Under the pieces are notes generated by a model that made no database searches, had not been told where the DNA came from, and saw only the letters and a program-made list of their open reading frames with translations. A DNA stretch of 64,000 bases from Cladocopium goreaui (taxonomy: Eukaryota; Sar; Dinophyceae; Suessiales; Symbiodiniaceae): assembly GCA_947184155.2 (NCBI GenBank), contig CAMXCT020006634.1:408475-472474 (forward strand), read 5' to 3'. The position numbers were made by a program, and so were the translations under genes. Shown here piece after piece: positions 1 through 12,752 of this stretch. Position 1 is the first letter of the stretch. Every line of letters starts with the position of its first letter.

Positions 1-847
1 GCGTCACGTGCACATCGTACGTTACGTCAATGGGTTGGGGGGATGGGGATGTTAACGTTCATGTCAACTTGCGTCACATGCACAATGCACATCGTACGTT
101 ACGTCACTGGGTGTGGGGCGTGGGGGTGCTAACGTCCATGTTAACTTGCGTCACGGGCACATCTGACGTTACGTCACTGGGTTGGGGGGTGGGGATGTTA
201 ACGTTCATGTGAACTTGCATCACATGCACATCGTACGTTACGTCACTGGATTGGCGGGGTGGGGATGTTAACGTTCATGTTAACTTGCGTCACATGCACA
301 TCGTACGTTAGGATGTTAACATTCATGTTAACTCGCGTCACATGCACATCGTACGTTACATCACTGGGTTGGGGGGTGGGGATGTTAACGTTCATGTTGA
401 CTTGCGTCACGTGCAAGTCGTACGTTACGTCACTGGGTTGGGGGGCTGGGGATGCTAACCTTCATGTTCACTTGCGTCACATGCACAATGCACATCTGAT
501 GTTACGTCACTGGGTTGGGGGGGTGGGGATGCTAACGTTCATGTTAACTTGCGTCACATGCACATCGTACGTTACGTCACTGGGTGAACTTGCGTCACGG
601 GCACATCGTACGTTACTTCACCGGGTCGGGGGGATGGGGATGTTAACGTTCATGTTAACTTGCGTCACGTGCACATCGTACGTTACGTCACTGGGTTGGG
701 GGTTGGGGATGTTAACGTTCATGTTAACGTGCGTCACATGCACATCGTTACTTCACTGGGTTGGGGGGTGTGGGATGTTAACGTTCATGTTCACTTGCGT
801 CACATGCACAATGCACATCTGACGTTGCGTCACTGGGTTGGGGGGGT
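1..847. repeat. 70-bp minisatellite, about 12 units
   Basis: Tandem units of 69-70 bp (77 bp where an extra ATGCACA is inserted) each carry a GCGTCAC start, the palindromic ACGTTACGT, a G-rich GGGTTGGGGGG block and GTTAACGTTCATGTTAAC. Units start near 1, 71, 148, 217 and 287; one near 590 is truncated. The array runs off the left edge of the window. ORFs across it are repeat translations and are not genes. Confidence 0.95.
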
Positions 848-1277
848 TGTTTTGTGTAAAGGCTTGAATCAGAAAGAAAACTATTCTGATTCACACAGGT
901 GGTGTCGATGCGATGTGGCGACTATCAAAGTCCGCCATACCATGCAGTCTCTCGACCAGATCCAACAGCCACGTTAACCCAAATTTGATTCGAAGCATCA
1001 GGGTGTGGCAATGGCGTTGGATGAACTCCAAGACCAAAAGCCTTTTGGAGCTCACTGGTCGTGCCTTGAAACCTTATGGCGTTGTGAGGTGGTAAAAAAA
1101 AACACCGCGCACCTTTTCAGGAACAAATTCCCTGTAAATTACAGGTCATCATGAAAAGAACACTTCAAATTCCCTGGGAATCTTAAGCCTATTTTGGGGA
1201 ATGAATCAATAGTTTCGCTATGGCGGAAACAACATTATTTGTCAAAATGCACAAAACGCTGGCGCGGTTTTCCCCCC

Positions 1278-1310
<33 letters not shown>

Positions 1311-2371
1311 TACTTGGCCGTCTGATGCCATGAGGTCTATTGAAAAATGCTGATCGCCAAAGCTACTTGCCAGCCAACAGATGAGTTCATGGCACAAACC
1401 TCTCGCCCCAGCACAAAGCTGAGGTACTATATGAAAGTATTCGGGCCTCTGGACCCAGCAGTGATCATGCCAGTCATAGTCAGGGTATGTCACAATGGCA
1501 CACAATGGTCATGACGGTTCATGCTGATCGTGGTGCTGCGTCATTGCGTCCCAAGGTTGGCACCCGCAACGCCTCCAGAATGGCCTTTACTTCGGCGTCG
1601 CCAGGAGCCTCTTCTAAAGCCTGGTGCCGCGTCATCATTCAATAGGCCACGCGCTTGCGCGGCTGTGCATCAGCCAATCCTTTTCTGCAAGTTGTTGGAA
1701 ATAAGGTCTATGTCAGGCTTGGCATCAAGAAACCAAAAAGGCAGCATGTAGGACAGTAAGTGTGTCCATCATAGATGCAGTGCACAAATGGCCCAGTTCT
1801 GATCCGTTTTGCTCGGTCACTGTTCCACTTGCCTTGGTTTGCCCACAGGAGGAGCACTGTTGCTGACCCATGGCACACCCGCGGTGTGAACCGGCCCAGG
1901 TTCTATGCTTAAATAAGCGCACATGCTAGCAGCTTTAGCATCCAAGTTGGCTTTCCATTTGGCCACCTCTCTTTCAATCCACTTGCTGCTGTGATGACTG
2001 GAGGTATAAAATAATGATCATAAGTTGCATGCCGTCTTGTCTTTGAGCCACGGACTGCTAATCAATTCTAGAGCTAGATGAAACTATCTATAAGTCCCGG
2101 CTTTCAGCAAACAGATATCCCTTGTTTCCCTGTCTCTGGGGGAGCTCTCCAAAAATATATCTACAGTATACTCAATTTACATATTGCAGACTTGATATGA
2201 CATGGACACCCTGCCTCTTTGGCACCTTCGCATGTTGCCGGCCACGAGGCTCCACCACGGCACCATCCAGGACGGAATGCCCCGCAGCTCAATCGTTTTC
2301 GTTGCAGCTGAGGCGTCCTTGAGAAAATAGGCTGGCCGCAGGAACATCAGCAGTTTTTTTCAGGAGATGAT
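848..2371. other. No supported gene
   Basis: Unique-looking sequence between two repeat blocks. Short ORFs exist on both strands, but none has family motifs or convincing splice sites. The only structured element is a GAT trinucleotide tract at 1278-1309. Confidence 0.6.
1278..1309. repeat. (GAT)n microsatellite
   Basis: About eleven uninterrupted GAT units preceded by a C-run. Confidence 0.95.
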
Positions 2372-2765
2372 AATCGAAGGAAGTTTAGAAGTCAAACTTC
2401 CGACAATATGGACAGATGAAAAGCAGAGATGGAAAGCACATCTGGTCAGATGAGAGATGAAAAGTTGCACGCTGTTGTGGCGCGAAGCACATTTCCAAGT
2501 CAAAATGCACAAAACACACCAGGTTGTGAGCACTTTTTGAAGTTGAGATGTCGAAAAAGTGCACGCCGTTGTGGCGCAAAGCACATTTCCAAGTCAAAAT
2601 GTACAAAACACAACAGGTTCGGACCACTTTTGGAAGCTGAGAGGTCGGAAAAGTGCACGCCGTTGTGGCGCGAAGCACATTTCGAAGTCAAAAGGCGAAA
2701 AAACTGAGGAGTTGGTAGCACTTTGGTACGTTCGGGCAAAACGTGCGCGTTTTGTAGCAGTTTCA
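2372..2765 (+). repeat. Composite dispersed repeat, copy 1
   Basis: Begins with a segment around AGTTTAGAAGTCAAACTTCC, continues with about three 94-95-bp tandem units (GCCGTTGTGGCG, then AGCACATTTCCAAGTCAAAA, then an AAAACACACCAGG block), and ends with GCGCGTTTTGTAGCAGTTTC. The same order recurs at 5123-5820, which defines a mobile or amplified composite unit. ORFs such as the repeated CVLCILTWKCA pattern are repeat translations. Confidence 0.85.
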
Positions 2766-3786
2766 AAAACGATGGCAGGCGTGGGACATATGCAGAGGAT
2801 ATGGCAAGATGCATTTCGCGTGGCAGGCGCAGTACAAGAGACATGTTCATCAGAGCTGTTAGGAGGTCAGGGCGCTGATTTCCTGAGAGGGGTTGCATTT
2901 TGGAGCATCAGATCTTCAGTTTTGGGAAAATGATTTTGTGTGGCAGGTGCAGCACTTCGTATGACCTGGCATCACCTTTTCGTGGCAGGCGCAGCACTAG
3001 ACAGATGGAGTGGAAAAACCGCAAAAAAATCAGAGTTCAAATAAGGGGGGAGGAGTTGTGCAGAGGCTTTTGGTAGGTACAAAACGCAATGCATACGGTG
3101 CGCAACTACAAAATTCAGTGCATGGTACCTTTTTTGCAGCTACAAAATGCAGAACACAACCTTGTCTGACTCGGAAAATAATTCAAAATCAGCACTACAA
3201 AATCCAACGCATCTGAAGTTAAAAAATAGCTGAAAATCGGAATTGCTAACATGATTTTTCCCAATGACATTTTGCAGTTGGGTCTATGCCATCCAAAGTT
3301 CCGACCAACATAATTTCGGAGAACATTTTGTAGTTGTCAATGATTGAATTTAATTGGATCAAGTGTTGACCCCGTGCAGTTTGTTAGATGGCATTCTGTA
3401 GCTTCATGATCTGTTTGTGTCCATGCACATGTCACGCACTGTTTCCTTTTTTCCACCTCTTCTCACTTCAACATATACAACTACAAAATGCAAATGAGGA
3501 TTTGAAAGGAAGCAACTACAAAATGAATGCAAATACAAACAGGTGGTCCCAACTCCTCCTTTTTGTACAAAACGAACCCTGGCTGGCATTCTGTACTGTA
3601 GCCCAAGTCCTCCCCTTTACGTAGCTAAAATTTGAAGGAGGATGCAAAAAAAGCATTGGTACGAGGCCGTCAGCTCTGCATCCAACTTTCCATTTGAAGG
3701 AATTCTCGCAGAATTGTTTCGTTTTTGACGTTGTCAAGTTCAAACATTGAGGAAGTCTCGCAAAATAGCTGCGTTTTCAAGCTTGC
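2766..3786. other. Degenerate CTACAAAATGC-rich sequence
   Basis: Contains scattered copies of ACTACAAAATGCA-like words (for example near 3107, 3139 and 3480) but no recognisable gene. Probably an old, diverged repeat array. Confidence 0.5.
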
Positions 3787-3948
3787 AGATAGACAGATAG
3801 ATTGATAGATTGATTGATTGATTGGTTGATTGATTGATAGATAGATTGATTGATAGATAGACAGACAGATACATAAATAGATAGATGGATGAGGTAGATA
3901 GATGGATGAGGTAGATAGATGAGGTAGATAGATGAGGTAGATAGACAG
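3787..3948. repeat. GATA/GATT tetranucleotide tract
   Basis: Mixed AGATAGAT and TTGATTGA units followed by TAGATAGATGAGG units. ORFs across it are low-complexity. Confidence 0.95.
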
Positions 3949-3950
3949 GC

Positions 3951-4704
3951 AACAACAACAACAACAACAACTACTACTACTACCACCACTACCACTACCA
4001 CTACCACTACTACCACTACCACTACCACTACCAGCACCAAATCTACAACTAAAATTACAACTAAAATTACAACTACACTACATTACACTGCACTACGCTA
4101 ATTACACTGCAGCACGCTACAACTACAAATATACATGCAACTACAACTACTACACTACATAACACAACACTACACAACACTACACTACACTAATTACATT
4201 GCATTACACTACATCTACAGCAGCAACTACAATTACAAGTACCACTACATTGCAGTACGCTACACTACACTAATTACAATACACTACAACTACGCTCCAC
4301 TACACTACACTACACTAGACTACACTACACTATACCACGCTACAGTACACAACACTACAATACACTACAATAGACTACACTAAACAACTACACCGGCAAC
4401 TTCAACTGCAACTGCACTACACTAATTACATCACATTAGATCATTAGAACTACAACTTACAACTACAACTCCACTACACTACACTACAACTACAACTACA
4501 ACTGCAGTACGCCACACTAAATCCAAACAGTTGTGGTGAGGTGACCACTGCAACCATTGAAACCACGCCGAAAAACACAACTCCAACCACCTGTCGGTCC
4601 ATCAGCAGATTCGCCTGCCATCCGTGATTCACAACAACGAACCTCTCCTATAGGTTTCCTATTTTTGAAACTTCCGCCACCGCCTTGCGCGGTACTACTG
4701 GTAA
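3951..4704 (+). repeat. Trinucleotide tracts and CTACA repeat block, copy 1
   Basis: CAA and CTACCA trinucleotide runs (3951-4040) lead into a long degenerate ACTACACTACA/TACAACTAC tract. The block ends in a non-repetitive tail (GGTTTCCTATTTTTGAAACT followed by a CCGCCACCGCCTTG segment and GGTACTACTGGTA). The same tail closes the second copy at 5821-6384, so tract and tail move as one unit. Confidence 0.85.
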
Positions 4705-5122
4705 TACATGATAATACCATATCGTACAGTTCATACCGATACCCAGTCAATATGTCAATACCAGTGATCTACCACACAATATTGCAAACAGTAGGCCCTT
4801 GAGGGCAGCTCCTCCAATGGGTTTGCTGGATTTGTTCAAGGCCCTCCAATAGCGGAACATCTTCGATAGCATCATGGTTGAGCTTCGATTCTCGATACAA
4901 AAGTACGGGAAAGATACTCCCCAAAAAAATGTTGGTTGGCTCTTTGGTATCCTTTGGTGCGCTATTCCAGAAGTGTCTGGTGTATCACGAAGCTGGGTTG
5001 GCGATAGCTTGCACCATACGTTTCCCCGGCTCCTCGTTGACAAACGCCACGGCCTGCAGCCAATGTCACATGGGCATTTCGTGGACTAATGCTCAGAATC
5101 TGGTGAAGCAATGTCAAAAATT
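4705..5122. other. No supported gene
   Basis: Spacer between repeat copies. Short ORFs on both strands show no recognisable motif. Confidence 0.5.
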
Positions 5123-5820
5123 GATCGAAGGAAGTTTAGAAGTCAAACTTCCGACAACATGGATAGATGGAAGAGCAGAGGTGGGAAGAGCCAGAGGAGA
5201 GAAGAGAAGAAGAGAGAAGATCAGAGAAGAGAAAGAATCAGAAGAAAGAAGATGCAGGTGCGCGAAAAAGTAGAAAGGTCGCGATTCCGATTCACTGTGT
5301 TTTTCCAATGATTTGTGCCTCCAGAGGGTCGAAAAGTGGCTCGCTAAAGCGGCGGGTGCAGACACATCTGGCCAGATGAAAGATGAAAAATTGCACGCCG
5401 TTGTGGCGCGATGCGCATTTCCAAGCCAAAATGTACAAAACACACCAGGTGGTGAGCACTTTTGGACGTTGAGATGTCGAAAAAGTGCGTGCCGTTGTGG
5501 CGCAAAGCACATTTCCAAGTCAAAATGTGCAAAACACACCAGGTTCGGAGCACTTTTGGACGTTGAGATGTCGAAAAAGTGCACGCCGTTGTGTCGCGAA
5601 GCACATTTCCAAGTCAAAATGTGCAAAACACACCAGGTTCGGACCACTTTTGGAAGCTGAGATGTCGAAAAAGTGCGCGCCGTTGTGGTGCGAAGCACAT
5701 TTTGAAGTCAAAAGGGGTTCGGAGCACTTTGGCACGTTCGGATGTCGTTTTGCGTGGCAGGCACAAGGGATTCTCCACCTTGCCCATGAGCAAAACGCGC
5801 GCGTTTTGTAGCAGTTTCAA
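5123..5820 (+). repeat. Composite dispersed repeat, copy 2
   Basis: Same start and end modules as 2372-2765, here with four 93-96-bp tandem units and an extra purine-rich (AGAGAA) stretch at 5180-5260. Its end module abuts a CTACA block directly. Confidence 0.85.
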
Positions 5821-6384
5821 CTACAACCACCACTACACTACTAACTACAACTACATAACGCTACACTACACTGATTACATTACACTGCACTACGCTACAC
5901 CACACCACACCACACTACACTACACTAACTACAACTACAACTACAACTGCACTACTTTACACTACACTACACTAGAGTACACTACATTACACTACCCTAC
6001 ATTACATTACACTACACTAATTACAGTACACCACCTAATTGTCAGCATTTTCCCACGAGGCCGGTTCATTACACTACACTCATTACAAATCCAACTGCCA
6101 CTGCGCTACACTAATTACACTGCACCACAACTACAACTCCACCACGCTACAACTACAACTGCAACTACAGCGGCACTACGCCACACTACATCCAGCAGTT
6201 GTGGATGAGGTGACCGACCAGGTGACCACTGCAACCATTGCAACCATTCCAAAAAGCACAACTCCAACCACCTTTGTGTCCATCAGTGGATTCGCTCTGC
6301 CATCCGTGATTCACAACAACCAACCTCTCATAGGTTTCCTATTTTTGAAACTTCCGCCACCGCCTTGTGCGGTACTACTGGTAA
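5821..6384 (+). repeat. CTACA repeat block, copy 2
   Basis: Degenerate CTACA/ACTACACT tract with the same closing tail as 3951-4704. Confidence 0.85.
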
Positions 6385-7133
6385 ACTATCGATAAACTAT
6401 GACAGAAATGTTCATCTCCAGAAATATCAAAACAAGAACAAACATTCAAAAAGACGTGATGCAACAACCATACCACAACCATTGCGACGCATCAGTGTTC
6501 CATGTTGGTCTCACCTCGAGCAGCCTCAAACTATGTAACTATGCAGGGCACAGGTGCAAACAAGTTGGGATGGACGGACCCACGTCAATGCTATTCAATT
6601 CATTGCCAACCCGTGGATATTTTGTGTTACTAGGGTGCCCAGCTCATTGGTCTTGCAGAAGATCTTGCTACAGCAGACTCCACAAAGCTGACACGATAGG
6701 AATCAAGGAGAGGCTGACAAATCTGGCAGCGACATGTGGCAACTCTGTTGACAGCCAACTTTGGTGGAGTGCATCAACATCTCAAAACCCTTTCAACCTC
6801 TTTCTCTGGCACGTACTAATTTGATCTTTTCGGAGTCATGTCGTTCTTTGCAGCTCAAAGAGGAATAAGAACAAGGACTTCACATACATTCTGCATAAAT
6901 TGACAAGCATCACCTCTCAAGCACAATGCCAGGATGACCAGCACAAGGAAGACCCAAATCCTCAAACACAAAAAGTTCAAAACGAAGCATGTCAGCAAGA
7001 TGCCATCACCCTTTCCACCCATATCTACAGACATCTACAGATTGATTGAGAAATTGCCGGGTTGAGTGGGCCATAGTGGGCTATAGTGGGCAAGCCGGTC
7101 TGCCATGGCCTGAGAAACACACCGCACTGCGGC
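6385..7133. other. No supported gene
   Basis: The plus-strand ORF at 6399-6824 has no family resemblance or splice context and is not called. A short GTGGGCYATAGTGGGC duplication lies near 7066-7090. Confidence 0.5.
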
Positions 7134-7178
7134 CATGCGGCGGCCATGCGGCGGCCATGCGGCGGCCATGCGGCATGG
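7134..7178. repeat. 11-bp tandem repeat
   Basis: About four units of CGGCCATGCGG. Confidence 0.9.
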
Positions 7179-7341
7179 GAGCGATGGGAGCGAAGTGATG
7201 GAAGTGATGGAGGAAGCTGGGCTGCCAGATCTGCCAGTGGAGAGTGCTCCTAAAAACGTTCTAGGGCCCTAGGGTTTAGAATGTTTAGAATAGAGAGTGA
7301 TCAGTGTGGTATTGCGCGGGGAACTGTACAAAAAATGCGCA

Positions 7342-9015
7342 CCTGAAAATTAGCAAATACAAGGTCTGCGATGCCATACTTTTCTGCTACCTGCTGTAAT
7401 TTTTGAAGAACTAGTGCGCTCTGCCACTGCAAAGCATCTGGGTGCCTGGGGCAGCGCCAAGTAGAGCCAGCTTCAAAAAGGAATGCACTGGTGCAAGGTC
7501 CGCGGTATCGGTCGCCCAATCCACAAATCCTACCGGTACGGGCAATGCACTACATGGGAAGCCTGAACTTTCTGACACGCGTTGCTCAAAATGAGCTTTG
7601 CTCAAGGGTTGATTTGAATGGATTGCCATCTGAGACAAGCCACCGTCTAGATTGAAGTCAGACTGTAACAATCTCAGAATCAACCCTCGAAGTGGGAAAC
7701 ACCACACAAATTCGGCCGGCACTTGCGGCAAGATTAGCGGCACTGCACGATTGAAAGAGTCGCGCTGCGATCCGCGGTGAGACGCTTGGGCATTTCGCAA
7801 GTCCGCCTCCAGGCGAGAAGTTCTCTCGGCCAGACAATGGTCTCCCTGCACGCCGGAAAAGGCGGTCAGGTCCTTATTCCAGTTCCAAGGGCAACCCGGA
7901 GGTCTTCAGTTTGTGCGTCAGTCATCTGGATGGTCTGTTGCTTGACGACTAGATACGAGTGATGCTTCATTGGGACTTACGGTAGGGCTGCTCATGAAGC
8001 TGATCCTAGTGTCCCCTTGTTGCGCCCCTGGCACTGAAACTGTCGAAGCCTGAGCTGCAAGCTAGAAAAAAGCCAGAGATCCATGGGGATGGTGGCTTCA
8101 ATTGTCATCCGCTCTGCGTCACTAGTCTCCGATTGATTCTACTTGGCTACTTGGTTTGATTTTTGCGTTCTAAAATTCTGCAGAAGTGCTGCGTAGGTGG
8201 CTGCCTGGCGTAATGTACATTGAATGCATCAATCATCTCAATTCTTAAGAATCATTCACCCAATATATCATCATTCTCTGTCCAAACTAGTATGGTTGGC
8301 CATGCGAAAATCCACTCAAGAGTGACATCCCAGGGTCTTTGGCACTTTGGCCACTGGGCTGATTCGCCCACCAGCGCCTCTTGGGATTTGCAGTGAGGTT
8401 TCCATGGGAAGGCACACCGCTCTCCAAAACAGGCGCCACCCCACCTCTGACACCTCTGAGTCACCAAAGAAGGAATCGGGTTGAGAATGTACTCCTTGCT
8501 GAGCAAGGAATCTATGGAAACGAAATGCTAATGTGGTGTAGGTTAATAGGTAGTTGGCTTGTCCATGGCTTGATTCTGTGACCTAGAGTGGTGGGGTTCG
8601 CACGTTCTCAAGGCCCCCAATGCAACAGGTTTTGTAGCTCTGGTGTTGAACAGTCAGTTGGTTTGCGTGAAGCTAATACTGATTGGGTTGGAATGATTGG
8701 ATCTCGTTTTCAATGTTTGTGCCTCGCTGCATTGGGGGCCTTATCTAATTCCGGGCAGAAAAAAAGATGGCCAAGTTGCCTGGCAATGCTGGCCTTTCAA
8801 TCCTCCAAATGAAATGCAGATGATCACTGGATGATCACTTCCACCTTTTGCCAACTACTAACGTGGAAGTGATCATTCTTGCGTGGAAGCCCGTGGCAGT
8901 GGAAAGCACCGCTCCAGGTGTCTTCGCATGGTCTCCAGGGCACCGGCCGGTGCCGTGGGCCGAAGAGAGGAACGAAGCTCTTGCAGTTCAGCCATCTCTT
9001 CCTGAAGCAATCCAT
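7342..9015 (-). CDS. Unknown coiled-coil gene, partial model
   Basis: Three exon-like segments on the minus strand. 8883-9015 encodes a charged helix (LLQEEMAELQELRSSL). 7896-7948 encodes QQTIQMTDAQTEDLR. 7342-7845 continues with AERTSRLEADLRNAQ and then a hydrophobic, non-repetitive part. The 50-bp intron at 7846-7895 is GT-AG, and 7342 precedes a textbook CAG|GTGCGC donor. Within the last exon the good protein frame switches near 7440-7460, from one ending LKLALLG to one reading LQKLQQVAEKYGIADL, so a one-base indel, an assembly error or decay is likely. A possible further exon lies at 8290-8450. No known family is recognised. Start codon and 3' end are unresolved. Confidence 0.5.
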
Positions 9016-9197
9016 CTGAAAATCTCTGAAACTTACATGTCTGCTTGAGGAAATGAGGAGTCTATGTAGCTAAGGCCAAAATCATGTCGAACGAGCAAAC
9101 AACATCCAACGTGTAACAGGTTGACATCATAAACCGCTAGATCTTGTATCACTGTATGGACCATCCCCTCGCCAGGCAAGAAAAGATTGTGTTTCAG

Positions 9198-12100
9198 TCA
9201 GGTTTCCACTCTGGATGTCTTGCCATAAACTGCCACCACAGCAGCCTCAACATTGTCATAGTAGTTTCCTATGACCACTGCTTCTTCCAATGATTCCACT
9301 GCAACATCCTTCATCCCACGCGACTTGCAGGCAACATAGCTTTGTCCCCCTTCGCCACGTTTCTTTTGCAGGGATTCCATCAGCTCTTCCACTCGCTCGG
9401 TGGCTGCAAGCGCCAGTTCATTCAGCACATTCTCCCCATCAAGGCTCCGATAAAACTCACCTCGCAGCTGAGCAGCCTCCTTACCCTGACTAAACCAATG
9501 TCTAGACCTCTCCCGCCGCACCAAGTCCCTGAAGGCAGCAGTGAGTGGAAGTGACAAAGGACGGCACTGGAGAGCTGCCCTAAGGGCATGGACCACGTGG
9601 GCCAAGCTCATGAATCGGGCGATGGGCGTGAGATGCAACAAGGCTCCTACGAAGCGCACCGCTGAAGGCAAGGTGGCAATGGCCACCTGTTGAAACGCAC
9701 CAGAGCCAGAACTATGGCAAGAGCCGGCCGCGCGTGACAACGCCTCCAATGCTCGGATGGCCAACGGTGCCACCGGAGGTGCCTCCGCCGTGTCACCAGT
9801 GTTTCCACAGACGTAGTCGATTCCCACGTTGGACCTCATCCCCAGCCGGAGGATGTCCATTGCAAGGCCTAAACGCTCCAAGCCCAGGAATTCTGTGCCC
9901 GGTTCGGCATCTTCCAGGTCAGCCACGATGTCAGCAGCTAAGGTCAACACAGCTTGATAACCACCGCTGTCGATAAAGGTCTCTTCCGGCAGCGCTACTC
10001 TGGTTGGTGGGAACCAAAGCAAACATAGCTGGATGGCCATGAGGGCATGGAAGGACATCTCCAGCGTCAAATCGCTGCCGTCCTTTGTTCTTATTGCTGC
10101 TGTTACCATGAAAAGCCAATCACAAACAAAAACAGAGACAGACACCGATCCACAAAAAAAGGAAAAGGAAACTCAAGAATGGAACAGTCTCCAACTCTTC
10201 CAGTGGGCTTCCATTCACATAGGAAATGCACAAGGGCAGGAAGCCCCGCAATCCAAGTGCTTCATTGAGGGCATCGCAAACCAACTCCCGGAAGCACGGA
10301 ACGGCCAGCGCAGGGGAAGCTGCTCCAACAGTGGACTCAGCAGGTGCTAAGGCATCCAGGACCTCCACCAAACGACTTAGCAATTCTAGTAGCACCACAC
10401 TGCCATCCATGCATTCCACACACCTGCCATGTGGGATTGGTGCAGGGGCGCCATGAATCATGATGAAAAAGGACCACAACTGATGTTTGCCCCACATCGG
10501 GTGCAAAACACATTACGATTCATTGTATAGACTGCATCGAATTCACTTGGGTTCGAGGCTGGCTACTTGACTAGTGACTAGGCTGTGCCAAGGAGCTGTC
10601 ACACAGATGTTAATAGCGATACTATCGGCGATACTCGATGGTATGATAAGCACAGGCTTGTTGTAAAATGTTAGTCAGCTCAAACTAGTGGAAAACCATT
10701 GAGATCTGGTGGCACAAAGACACTAATAGATACCAATTCCTGGGAATCATACTTCCCTCCTCGCCAATAAATTCCGTGTGGGATCACCCTGCCATGCCCT
10801 GCCATGCCCTGCCATGCTGTGCCACCCATTTTCGCCACCTCTTCTCCTTCAGCTGGAAGTGGTAGATCCGCAGCTGGCCACTGAGGTTGGCCAATAAGGC
10901 TGGGATGGCATCTGACGCTCGCTCCCTCTCCCGGGCCGCAGGCGCTGGGCTGCCGTGCCAAAGGGCATGGAGGCCTTATGGTTGCAACATCAAGGCCACT
11001 GGGAGCTACGCTTTCACAATGAACGATACTACCTCAATCATCCTTAATCAACCTTATAATTATAATAATTTATATGACCTATCGTTCTTAATTGTGTTTC
11101 CCCTGCAATCTTTCAATGATGGACAAAGAGCAGGGTGGGGATTGAACTTAGACTGCCACAACTAGAGCGGCTTATCAAAGAAAAGAAGGTAGGCACAGGG
11201 TGCTCTGTACCTTTCATTTACCTTTTCGGACTTTTCGGATCCCATTTCAATCAGAAAGTTGACATCCACTGATCCTGTCAAAGCTGCTGTCATCCACTGC
11301 CTCGGAGATTTGCCTGAGGCATAAGCGCTCCCTTCCACAAACCTCTAACGTGTCTTTCCACTCGAAGTCAGTGTGAGTTGCGCCCTGGGCATCGGACTTG
11401 GGAGACAGCCATTTACCAACCACTTTCAACCATGTGCCTGTGTTCCAGTAGCTGGAAACTTGGAATAAAGTCTAATATGAAAATCAATATCCAAAAATAA
11501 CGGCATTGATCTACATTGTCAGATTGAGCCAAAAAAAAAAAAAAACGCAACATTTTGCAATGAGTGATTCATCATCAAAGTTAAATCCGCTTCAAAAGAT
11601 TCCGGAAAATGCCACTGCTGTGCTTTGAGGTTTCCGGTGTTTTCAGGTTTGCTGGCCTGCATGCCGCAAAACCAGGGCCCAGGTTGGGTGAATCGACAGT
11701 CAGCCCTCCGCAGGCAACAGAGATCCAAGTCTCCAGAGATTTCCGAGACGGTTTCACTCCGAAAGCTGTCCTGGTTCAATGCTGTTGGGTTGGGTCCGTG
11801 TTGAATGCTGTCCTGAAATATTTTTAATATATATATATATATAAAAATATAGAGAGAGAGAGATTAAGTTTGTTCAAATGTCTTATAAATTCTTAGAGTT
11901 GGGCCAAAGGTTGTGGTGGATGTGACCATGTGGAAAATGAACTTATTATGCTTCTGCTACTCACTCTCAGGCGTTAGAAAATGTCACCCATGTTTCTTTC
12001 TGGCAAGCTTCCAAGCACACCTGAACTTCAATATTGGATCTAGTTGCTTCTTCAGTAGGGCTAATGGCAGGAATCTCACTTTGCCCAACGCTGTTGGAAA

Positions 12101-12752
12101 ACGCCACCTGCTCTGGCTCATCCACCCATGTATCAGAAGGGCTGACCTGCTCAGTATCTACCTCATCCACATGGCTGTTGGCACCACCTGAAGCCAAAGC
12201 CTGTTGGTTGATGGTTGTATCAACCTGCAAACCTCCATGGTTCGAAGGACCCCGAATGCTTCCGTCTGCACTTTCCTCAAGGTCTTCATCCACAGAGTCT
12301 TCGGCACTTGTCTCTCCACTTGCGGAGGGTTCGGATGCAGCCCTGGAAGCGAGCACACTGCCCAAGCGGTCGTGCCTCCTTCCAACTGCAATGTGGTCTC
12401 GGCATAGGCCTTCAGCAAAATGCACTAACTCCCCAAGGGATTCACTGGGGCCGCTATCTTCAAAGCTTCCTCTGCTCTGCCAAAGCTTCTGCTCCGGCTG
12501 TCGAACTTCCTGCGCCGAAGGTCTGAAGTCTTTACGCCGAAGGAGGTCTTGCTCGTTGTCCGTATTGATCTCCTTGGAGTCTCTGATCTTTTGCTTGGAC
12601 GCCCTTCCTCTCTGCAGCAGCTCTTGCTCATTGTCCGTGTTGAGTTCGTCATCGCAACCTGATGGCTTGCCGCGTGCCGCAGCTCGCAGCAGCACAGGAA
12701 GGGACCAAAAGTGCCCGTTGGGCGAATGCACCTGGTGTTCCCAGCTGGTCAT
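9198..12752 (-). CDS. Unknown helical-repeat protein, six exons, about 780 aa
   Basis: Exons on the minus strand: 12021-12752, 11635-11812, 11270-11437, 10836-10974, 10186-10423, 9198-10082. All junctions keep phase. Donors are GT, GA, GT, GC, GT; all acceptors are AG|G. The 244-residue first exon is acidic and low-complexity, with an internal duplication (ELNTDNEQELLQ and EINTDNEQDLLR). The remainder is Leu/Ala-rich and helical (for example LLELLSRLVEVLDAL and ALRAALQCRPLSLPL), resembling armadillo/HEAT-like scaffolds, but no family was recognised and no catalytic motif is visible. The ATG at 12752 was chosen because it follows a plausible 5' boundary; the frame stays open further upstream. 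The BI-1-like stop lies only about 310 bp upstream of this ATG, fitting a one-direction gene array. The 10836 donor and the 11635 donor are phase-compatible choices and are not proven. Confidence 0.65.
10788..10818. repeat. 10-bp tandem repeat in an intron
   Basis: Three units of CCCTGCCATG within the intron between exons 10836-10974 and 10186-10423 of the 9198-12752 gene. Confidence 0.85.

Noticed and set aside
8870..8900. Similarity of an LAWKP-encoding word at 8870-8900 and 18560-18590
   Set aside because: The match is about 20 bases, in opposite orientations and different contexts; too short to call a repeat family.
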